64,000 nt of DNA, taken from Sinomonas sp. P10A9 (GTDB lineage: Bacteria; Actinomycetota; Actinomycetes; Actinomycetales; Micrococcaceae). The stretch covers positions 2,604,001 through 2,668,000 of the forward strand of contig NZ_CP163302.1 of the NCBI RefSeq assembly GCF_041022165.1, read 5' to 3'. The translations under genes were made by a program, and so were the position numbers. Below, piece by piece: positions 57,839-64,000 of the stretch; within the stretch, counting starts at the first letter, position 1, and every line of letters starts with the position of its first letter. The notes under the pieces were generated by a model. It was not told the DNA's origin. It saw only the letters and a program-made list of their open reading frames with translations, and did not search any database.

Positions 57839-59236
57839 TCAGGCGTACTTCTTTGAACCGTGGCGCATCCAGTAGACGCCTGCTCCACCCGCTCCGATGA
57901 TGCAGCATGCCGATTCGACAAGAGATGCAAAAAGGGTCGACGGCACTAGGGCCAGAACGAAAATGATCGTTCCATGAAGCGCCGCCAGGAGGAGACTGGA
58001 CTTCACAAGAACGAGCGACTTCCTTCCGAAGGCCACGACTGTCGATGACACCCCCAAGAGGATGAACGCCAAGGTGTTCACAACCGCAACCGACTCGAGG
58101 GCGCCATTCAGAGCGAAGCCAAGTGATGCAGCCAATGCCAGCAGCATCGTTGCCGGCGAAACGATCCCAAGCACACGAGTTCGACGATCAATATAGAGCT
58201 GATTCGAGGAAACGAGAAATAGCGCATAGCCAACTGAGAGCAACGGAAGCGTCCGCGCTATCGGTCCGAGCTGGTCAGGCGCAGTCGTAAGCACAAAGCT
58301 GCCAAACAGCCCAACTCCCGATGCCGCGACGCCAACAATCAAGGCGATGGCAATGGCGGTACGCGCTGTCGAGCGCTGAATCAGATCGCGAGAGCCGTCC
58401 AGCGCCCCCATCATATCGGTCATCCACGCGTTGTTGAGCGCATTCAGTATCGTGATTGGCCCGAGCGCGAAAATCAGAACAGCCCCGTAGCGACCTGCGT
58501 CAGATACTGAGGCCGCAAGGGCCAACAACCAGACTGCACCTTGTGTGAGGAGCATCAGTGCCCCAGTGTGCGGCAACAGCGGCAGAGCGATCCGCGCAGC
58601 ATGGCTGCCAATTCCCTGTACAGATCCTATGGAGACAGGATGGACGAGCACAAGAGCGACCATTGCTGTCAATGCAACAGCCACGGCGTAGGCCATCATG
58701 TAGAGGCTTGCACTCGCGCCCCACCACACCACAGCCAAGAAGCCAGCACAGTTCGCCACAACGGATGATCCGATGCTGAGTGCGACGAACGGCAACGGAC
58801 GCCCTTGCGCGCGCAGAACAGCCTGCGCGCCAAGGATGCTCCCGGTCAAACCAATGCTGGTGACGGCGAAGACGAGCGGCAGCGTGGCGGCAGCGGTGCC
58901 GTTGAAGAGCAACAGCACCGCGGCCGCGACTACTCCGACCACAAGGGTCCCAAGGAGAAGGATGGTATGCAGAGCCAAAGAACGCTGCTCACCATGGCCA
59001 GCCTCGAACCACATCCGCGTAATCTCGAGCGGAAGGCCCGAGGATAGGAGAACAACGATGACCTGTATCGTTACGACAGACGTTGAAACGAGGCCCCATT
59101 GTTCTGCAGAAAGAACCCGGACCGCAAACGGTTGGATTATCAGGATGCCAAGACCTTGAAGGAGCGATCCGACGACATAGAACAGAGCGCTTCTCCTGCT
59201 ATTCACTCCCGCGTGTGTCTCGGTTGCTCCAACCAT
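57839..59236 (-). CDS. Oligosaccharide flippase (Wzx/MATE-type) family protein
   Basis: A 465-residue protein with about 12-14 membrane helices. It opens with SALFYVVGSLLQGLGILIIQPFAVRVLSAEQWGLV, the classic pattern of the polysaccharide-export flippases. Proposed to move lipid-linked repeat units across the membrane. The G+C content and codon use look lower than the chromosome average, suggesting acquisition. ATG at 59236 overlaps the upstream stop by one base (TAATG). Confidence 0.85.
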   Translation of the reverse strand: MVGATETHAGVNSRRSALFYVVGSLLQGLGILIIQPFAVRVLSAEQWGLVSTSVVTIQVIVVLLSSGLPLEITRMWFEAGHGEQRSLALHTILLLGTLVVGVVAAAVLLLFNGTAAATLPLVFAVTSIGLTGSILGAQAVLRAQGRPLPFVALSIGSSVVANCAGFLAVVWWGASASLYMMAYAVAVALTAMVALVLVHPVSIGSVQGIGSHAARIALPLLPHTGALMLLTQGAVWLLALAASVSDAGRYGAVLIFALGPITILNALNNAWMTDMMGALDGSRDLIQRSTARTAIAIALIVGVAASGVGLFGSFVLTTAPDQLGPIARTLPLLSVGYALFLVSSNQLYIDRRTRVLGIVSPATMLLALAASLGFALNGALESVAVVNTLAFILLGVSSTVVAFGRKSLVLVKSSLLLAALHGTIIFVLALVPSTLFASLVESACCIIGAGGAGVYWMRHGSKKYA

Positions 59237-60132
59237 TATGGGCGCAAGGCGTGCGCGGTGAGCTTCTTCAGGCCGGGCCACATTCGCTTCTGGATGACCT
59301 TAGGAGTGAGGGAGACTGCGTTGAGCCGCGAAGTGAGGTGGAGCCGCGCGGCGCGGGCCGCCTTGGTCCAGCCGAGTCTGGCGAAGTCCACCGCGCACTC
59401 GTCGAAGAACGCGCGCTCCTCTGCGAAGCGCCTTCCGTCGAGGGCGCGGACCGATGAGTCGGACTCACGGTGCCGGCGGTACTGGAAACACACGGTATCG
59501 GTGACGAGCATTTTGCCGCCGTGCATGATGATGTCCATCGCGAGCGCGAGGTCTTGGACCACGTTGTACTGCTCGCGAAAGTCGTGCTTGAGGATAGCCT
59601 CGGCGCGCCACGCGACGGACGGGAAGTACAGCCAATCGCCCGTGATAAGGCTCTCAGCGATGGCCTCGCCCTCGATGATGGCCTCCGACGTGCCGCCCAC
59701 AGCCATATGGCGCAGGAAGGTCTTGACCCGGTCCCCGAGTGGCTCGTACACGCTGCCATTCTCGTCAATGACCTCGACGCCAGGCTGGACGATCTGGATC
59801 TCGGGATTCTCGAAGGCCCTCCGCACTGTGCCGATGTAGTTGGGGAGCATAATGTCGTCTGCGCCCATCATCACGACCACGTCACGCTCGACAAGCGTCA
59901 GGCACTTCTTGTAGTTGCCGTTGGCTCCGAGGTTCGTCTCGTTACGGAAATAGCGCACGCGCGAGTCCCCGTCGACAAGATTCTGAAAGTACTCGGGCAA
60001 CGCCTCGTCCGGGTATCCGTCGTCGACGATGGTCAGACGGAATTCCTCGTCCTCCTGAGCGAGCACGGAGGCCACGGCGGCCTTCATCATGGCAACGTCC
60101 CCATAGTAGGGAAACATCACGTCAATGGTCAC
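59236..60132 (-). CDS. Family 2 glycosyltransferase
   Basis: A 298-residue GT-A enzyme. Residues 1-~215: VTIDVMFPYYGDVAMMKAAVASVLAQEDEEFRLTIVDDG, then VVMMGADDIMLPNY, the DxD-like metal motif. The long C-terminal part is variable. It transfers an unidentified sugar during surface polysaccharide assembly. GTG at 60132 follows GGAAGAGG; the preceding DUF2304 gene overlaps by 11 bases. Confidence 0.87.
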   Translation of the reverse strand: MTIDVMFPYYGDVAMMKAAVASVLAQEDEEFRLTIVDDGYPDEALPEYFQNLVDGDSRVRYFRNETNLGANGNYKKCLTLVERDVVVMMGADDIMLPNYIGTVRRAFENPEIQIVQPGVEVIDENGSVYEPLGDRVKTFLRHMAVGGTSEAIIEGEAIAESLITGDWLYFPSVAWRAEAILKHDFREQYNVVQDLALAMDIIMHGGKMLVTDTVCFQYRRHRESDSSVRALDGRRFAEERAFFDECAVDFARLGWTKAARAARLHLTSRLNAVSLTPKVIQKRMWPGLKKLTAHALRP

Positions 60133-60550
60133 GGTCAACCTCTTCCGGTGTGATCTGGCGTGCGGGGTGGACGACGGTGCGGTCTGCCGCGGGCATATCC
60201 TCGATTGCGGCGGAGCGGCGGAGCGAATCAACGGACTGGCGCAGGATTGCGACCTCTTCCGCGAGCGTCCGAGTCTCTTCCTCGAGGACCGTTAGCTCGC
60301 GGGACACGTGGAGGCCGACGCCGACCAGGAGCACGATCGACAGGGCGAAGAGCAGGTTGGCCGGCACCTTGATGCCGACGAGAGACGCCGCCCAGTCCAG
60401 TAGGCCGGGAAAGATTCCCAGGATAATTGTGAGGCCACCGACGACGATCCAGAGGATCGCGTACTTCTCACGGAGCGTCCCGGAGCGGAGCATCACGAGG
60501 ACGGCAAGCACCATTCCGACGGCGACAACGAGCGAGAAGGCGACGCTCAT
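60122..60550 (-). CDS. DUF2304 domain-containing protein
   Basis: A 142-residue protein with three hydrophobic helices and a cytoplasmic coiled tail. The motif REKYAILWIVVGGLTIILGIFPGLLDWAASLVGIK is characteristic. DUF2304 genes typically sit next to GT2 enzymes in polysaccharide loci and are thought to help anchor them, as GtrA/DPM-type partners. Start overlaps the next gene's stop (ATGA). Confidence 0.88.
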   Translation of the reverse strand: MSVAFSLVVAVGMVLAVLVMLRSGTLREKYAILWIVVGGLTIILGIFPGLLDWAASLVGIKVPANLLFALSIVLLVGVGLHVSRELTVLEEETRTLAEEVAILRQSVDSLRRSAAIEDMPAADRTVVHPARQITPEEVDRDH

Positions 60551-61326
60551 GCGGCTGCCCCATTCTCTCCCGCGATGTCCCCTGTCGTGGGTGAGACAAC
60601 ATCGGTCGGACTCTTGGTGCGCGGCCGGGCGAGTGCAAAGCAAAGCACCAGACCGGAGCGGGCAAGGTAGATGGTCGCCTTCCACGGGCTGTGACTCGGG
60701 GTACCCGCTTGGCGCGCCTTCATCTCGACCGGAACCTGGGTCACGCGACAGCCTGACTTGATGGCGACGACGAGCGAGTCGATCGTGTCGCCGAGATACT
60801 CGGCAGGAAAATGTTCCATGTACTGGTGCAGTCCCTTGAGATTGGCCGCACGGAAGCCCGAGGTGACATCAGTGAGCTTAGTGCCCGCGACCGCCGAGAT
60901 GACCTTGGCGAGGACCACCATTGCCCAGCGCCGCGGCCCCTTCGCGTCGTAGCTGCCGCGGCCCGCGAAGCGCGCACCGATTGAAATGTCAGCGGTCTCA
61001 AGCCCGGCGAGAACCCGGTCGATATCGTGCGGGTCGTGCTGGCCATCAGAGTCCACTTGGATGGCCCGCGAATATCCGTTGCGGATCGCGTATTTGAACC
61101 CCGCACGCATCGCTCCACCCACACCCAGGTTGAAGGGGAGACGGAGCACTGTGGCGCCGGCCTCGGCGGCGATCCGCGCAGTCGCGTCCTTCGAGCCGTC
61201 GTCGACAACCAAGATGTCGTGGTGCGGGACGATGGTCTGGACATTCCGGATCGTGTCGCCAATAGCCTCCGCCTCGTTCCACGCGGGCATGATGATGAGC
61301 GCGCCTGACTGCCTCGGTGTACCCAT
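60547..61326 (-). CDS. Family 2 glycosyltransferase, polyprenyl-phosphate mannose/glucose synthase-like
   Basis: A 259-residue GT2 protein resembling dolichol-phosphate mannose synthase. ALIIMPAWNEAEAIGDTI, ILVVDDGSKDATARIA, QVDSDGQHDP (DxD motif), and a C-terminal membrane-associated region. Its partner DUF2304 follows in the operon. ATG at 61326 has no Shine-Dalgarno; the -10-like element just upstream suggests a leaderless message. Confidence 0.87.
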   Translation of the reverse strand: MGTPRQSGALIIMPAWNEAEAIGDTIRNVQTIVPHHDILVVDDGSKDATARIAAEAGATVLRLPFNLGVGGAMRAGFKYAIRNGYSRAIQVDSDGQHDPHDIDRVLAGLETADISIGARFAGRGSYDAKGPRRWAMVVLAKVISAVAGTKLTDVTSGFRAANLKGLHQYMEHFPAEYLGDTIDSLVVAIKSGCRVTQVPVEMKARQAGTPSHSPWKATIYLARSGLVLCFALARPRTKSPTDVVSPTTGDIAGENGAAA

Positions 61327-61334
61327 GATTCGCA

Positions 61335-61340
61335 ACTATA
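61335..61340 (-). promoter_or_regulatory. -10 element for a possibly leaderless transcript
   Basis: TATAGT on the minus strand ends 8 bases before the ATG of the glycosyltransferase. Transcription would begin at or within two bases of the start codon, and there is no ribosome site. Leaderless genes are common in actinobacteria. The -35 region is poor. Confidence 0.5.
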
Positions 61341-61427
61341 CCAAGCCTTTCGGAAGCCACTTTGCACGGGAGAGGAAGCCAGACAAGGCATACTTAGGAC
61401 GTTGACCCGATCGAGGAGCACTGATTC

Positions 61428-63467
61428 ATGACCTGGTGGCAGACCGTCCCGTACTTCGCAGCGACGCTTCTGCTCACGCTCGGCCCGGGGGCAGGCCTGT
61501 TAGCGATGGCCGGGATTCGGGGCCTCAGCCTCGCAGCGCTGTCGGCCCCGGTTTCGTTTACCGTGGTCAGCTGCCTCGGCGTGGCGGCCCCCTGGTTCGG
61601 CCTTCCCTTCTTTCCCTCGACCTATCTTCTGGCGAGCCTCGCCCTCGTCGCGCTGACCGGCGTGGTGCGGATCATCCTTGCACGTCGCAATGGCGGATCG
61701 TGGTTCGGCCGGCTGGCCTTCGTCGCCACGAGTGGGAAAATAGCGACAAGCGATCTCGGTCGTATCACCCCGAGGTTGGCCCTCCCCGTCGCGCTGCTAC
61801 TCTCCGGCGGGGTCATCGCGTACCGCTACTTAGTGGGCTTCGGTGACCCCTCGAATTTCTCCCAGACGTTTGACAACGTCTACCATCTAAACGCCATTCG
61901 TCGGATTGTTGACACCCAGAACGGGTCTTCCCTGACGATCGGAAACCTGACCGACGCGTCTCAAGGCTTCTATCCGGCGGCTATGCACGACATGATAGCT
62001 CTCGTCGTTCACTTCACTGGTGCAAGCATTCCGATAGCCGTGAACCTGACGACCATCGCGATCGGGGCCGTCATTTGGCCTCTCTCGTGTCTGTTCCTCG
62101 TCGCGCGGGTCGTGGGCTACCGCGCCGTTCCCATCCTCATCACCGGGGCGTTCGCCTCCGGGTTCAGCTCATTCCCATATCTCATGGTGGCATTTGGGGT
62201 GCTGTACCCGAACCACCTGGCAATCGCGCTCCTGCCGGCCGCTCTAGGGCTCGCGCTTGAGGCTCTAAGGGTCGCAAAAGCCCGCACCGAGCAGCCGTGG
62301 GGCGCTTGGGTACTCCTTGTGGTTTGCCTTCCAGGACTCTCCTTGGCGCACCCGAGCACCACGATCGCTCTGCTCGCTTTCGCCCTTCCGGCACTGCTCT
62401 TCAGACTCGTCGCAGAAGTCGCGAAGTATCGACGTCGCGAAACCTCCGGCAGGAAGGCTCTGTGGTGGGCATTCGGCACTGCGGGCTACGTGGGGGCTGT
62501 CCTCGTTGTCTGGATCAAGCTCCGGCCCAGCCTTAGCGCAGCGCCTTGGGGCCCCTTCCAGACAAATGCCCGCGCTATCGGCGAAGTCGTCGCCAACGCT
62601 CCCATGGGCACCACCATCACATGGATCATGACCCCAGCCACGGTTCTCGGGCTGTACATCTTGGCTCGTCATGTCCGGAAGATGTGGTGGATCCTCGGGA
62701 TGTATGTGGTGGGCGCTGTGCTGTACATCATCGCATCCAGCTGGAGCCTCGGCGGCTTTCGAACGTTCATGGTTGGAGTCTGGTATAACGACAGCTTCCG
62801 GCTCGCCGCCCTCCTCCCGGTGGTCACCCTACCCGTTGCAGTGTTTGGAGCTGAATGGGTCGTGTGGAGAGTCCGCGCCCTGCTAGTCACGCTGCGTCAC
62901 AGTGAGCAACTTCACGGCTGGCTCACCGCGTTCCGAAACGCGCCAGGATGGTTGACCAGCACCGCGCCAGTGTGGCTTCTCATCGTATTCTTCTGCGCGG
63001 GCTCTCAGGGCGGGACACTGTCTAATGTCCAGAGCAGGCTCGATGACGTATTTGCCCTCAAGGACACATCGGCTCTGATTACACCGGACAAGCTCGCCAT
63101 CATTGAAAAGGCCAAAGAGCTTATTCCCGCCGGGGATTCGGTCGTGGCCAACCCTTACATGGGCGGCGCGCTCGTCTACGCGCTTGCCGATCGCCAGGCG
63201 GTTGCGCCTCACATCTTTGGCACAAGAAATCCCACCGAGGAGATAGTGCTCGATCATTGGGACGAGGCAAGCTACAACACGCAAGTCTGTCCTGCGATCA
63301 GGGAGCTGCGGGCATACTGGGCGCTCGACTTCGGGACCCAGACCGTAATTCCCACCGACAGCCCGAACCTCGGGGTCAATGATCTCACCACTAATCTCGC
63401 TCCGGGAGTGGAAGTGAAGGCTCAGGTTGGGAACGCGCGGCTCTTCCGAGTGACAGTCTGCAGCTAG
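61428..63467 (+). CDS. DUF6541-like polytopic membrane protein (GT-C-like)
   Basis: A 679-residue protein with about 13-14 membrane helices and a C-terminal extracytoplasmic region of ~180 residues (ending LFRVTVCS). Conserved-looking loop motifs include NFSQTFDNVYHLNAIRRIVDTQNGSS and SLAHPSTTIALLAFALPALLFRL, as in actinobacterial DUF6541 proteins with a GT-C-like layout. It may attach sugars to a lipid-linked glycan; no activity is proven. ATG at 61428 after GAGGAG. It is divergent from the GT2-DUF2304 operon. Confidence 0.78.
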   Translation: MTWWQTVPYFAATLLLTLGPGAGLLAMAGIRGLSLAALSAPVSFTVVSCLGVAAPWFGLPFFPSTYLLASLALVALTGVVRIILARRNGGSWFGRLAFVATSGKIATSDLGRITPRLALPVALLLSGGVIAYRYLVGFGDPSNFSQTFDNVYHLNAIRRIVDTQNGSSLTIGNLTDASQGFYPAAMHDMIALVVHFTGASIPIAVNLTTIAIGAVIWPLSCLFLVARVVGYRAVPILITGAFASGFSSFPYLMVAFGVLYPNHLAIALLPAALGLALEALRVAKARTEQPWGAWVLLVVCLPGLSLAHPSTTIALLAFALPALLFRLVAEVAKYRRRETSGRKALWWAFGTAGYVGAVLVVWIKLRPSLSAAPWGPFQTNARAIGEVVANAPMGTTITWIMTPATVLGLYILARHVRKMWWILGMYVVGAVLYIIASSWSLGGFRTFMVGVWYNDSFRLAALLPVVTLPVAVFGAEWVVWRVRALLVTLRHSEQLHGWLTAFRNAPGWLTSTAPVWLLIVFFCAGSQGGTLSNVQSRLDDVFALKDTSALITPDKLAIIEKAKELIPAGDSVVANPYMGGALVYALADRQAVAPHIFGTRNPTEEIVLDHWDEASYNTQVCPAIRELRAYWALDFGTQTVIPTDSPNLGVNDLTTNLAPGVEVKAQVGNARLFRVTVCS

Positions 63468-63670
63468 AGCTCATCGTACCAATGCAGCTCTTCGCCGCTT
63501 GAGTGGGGTGCCGTGCATTGAGGGCTTCGGCCAGGTGAGTGGGGTGTCGGGGTCGACCTGACTTGGTTCACGGGGTGGCGGCTCGGTGAGTTGGTTGCCT
63601 TCTGACCTGCGGCGATGTCCGCGGCCGGGGTGTATTTCACGCACTAAAAAGGTTGCTCTAGTGTCGCGTT
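63468..63670. other. Junction between the DUF6541-like gene and a transposase gene
   Basis: No gene seen. A direct repeat GAGTGGGGTG occurs at 63501-63510 and 63537-63546. The left end of an IS element probably lies within the last ~60 bases (TTTCACGCACTAAAAAGGTTG region), but the terminal inverted repeat cannot be confirmed because the right end is outside the window. Confidence 0.4.
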
Positions 63671-64000
63671 GTGGCGTTCATCAGGCGGGTCCGGACGGCT
63701 TCCGGGGCGACTGCGGTGCAGGTCACGGAGTACGTTGCCGGTCGTCGGCGGATTCTGGAACATGTCGGTTCGGCGCATACCGAGGCTGAGCTCGGAGTGC
63801 TGCTCGAGCGCGCCCGTGAGCTGCTCCAGGACCCGGCGCAAGGCGTGCTGGACCTCTGCGTCGAGCCGACGCCGACCGTGAAGGAACTGGTCCCCGCAAC
63901 CGGCGATCAGCGCGTGTCCACTCCTGCCGTCCCTGCACCGCCGCAGGGCCGCGCCAGCCCCGCACGGGTGGTCGGCACCGACCCGCCGGTCCTGTTAGAT
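63671..64000 (+). CDS. IS1634-like transposase, N-terminal part (continues past the window)
   Basis: From GTG 63671 the frame runs open to the window edge (110 codons). The start FIRRVRTASGATAVQV and the following RRILEHVGSAHTEAELGVLLERARELL are characteristic N-terminal sequences of IS1634-family transposases (DDE type). An in-frame TAG at 63659 bounds it upstream. Its placement next to the polysaccharide genes fits an insertion at the edge of a variable locus. The catalytic domain lies outside the window. Confidence 0.8.
   Translation, partial: MAFIRRVRTASGATAVQVTEYVAGRRRILEHVGSAHTEAELGVLLERARELLQDPAQGVLDLCVEPTPTVKELVPATGDQRVSTPAVPAPPQGRASPARVVGTDPPVLLD

Overview
The window is high-GC actinobacterial chromosome. 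It most resembles the Micrococcaceae (Arthrobacter/Sinomonas group). This rests on the fused 2-oxoglutarate decarboxylase/dehydrogenase (kgd), the mycothiol-type sigR-rsrA pair with the 24-residue ribosomal protein bL37, a SAM-IV riboswitch, an ssrA tag ending in ALAA, and frequent GTG starts with ATGA/GTGA overlaps. The genus is inference. The sequence begins inside an hrpA-like helicase gene and ends inside an IS-type transposase gene.

1-10 kb: end of an HrpA-type helicase, HIT hydrolase, two-domain sulfurtransferase, PLP-dependent cysteine-synthase-like enzyme, MBL-fold hydrolase. Next come a Zur-like Fur regulator facing a zinc ABC transporter (permease, ATPase, lipoprotein) and two CNNM/CorC-type membrane proteins. 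10-24.9 kb: kgd, an SGNH-like protein, a DUF4097-PadR pair, and the block bL37 / rsrA-sigR / DoxX-aroA-rsgA / hisN. A SAM-IV riboswitch then precedes a class V aminotransferase, followed by a methyltransferase. 25-29 kb: mntH and mntR with a clear promoter/operator, DUF2568 protein, MFS exporter.

29-44 kb: the trans-translation and division block, ssrA, a GH3 lipoprotein-like enzyme, smpB, an M23 peptidase, ftsX and ftsE, all on the minus strand. prfB lies about 8.5 kb upstream of ftsE. The gap is filled by an eight-gene, translationally coupled operon: branched-chain-amino-acid-type ABC transporter, acyl-CoA ligase, TetR regulator, alpha/beta hydrolase. This looks like uptake plus CoA activation of an unidentified organic acid.

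44-50.3 kb: a polytopic GT-C-like protein and a compact Tad/Flp pilus locus (tadA, tadB, tadC, small pilin-like protein, two TadE-like and one TadG-like protein). 50.4-64 kb: surface polysaccharide genes: galU, an rmlC-rmlD fusion, rmlB, divergent rmlA, a secreted GH25 lysozyme with a long LGFP repeat array, a flippase, two family 2 glycosyltransferases, DUF2304 and a large polytopic DUF6541-like protein. The GH25 repeats include nearly identical 165-bp tandem copies. The cluster ends at an IS1634-like transposase.

No wholly new system is evident. The most notable signals are the LGFP tandem array, the coupled transporter/ligase operon between prfB and ftsE, a 15-bp palindrome shared by the zinc lipoprotein and ssrA upstream regions, the MntR- and PadR-type operators, and a putative SigR autoregulatory promoter. 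All functional assignments come from reading the translations; no database search was run.
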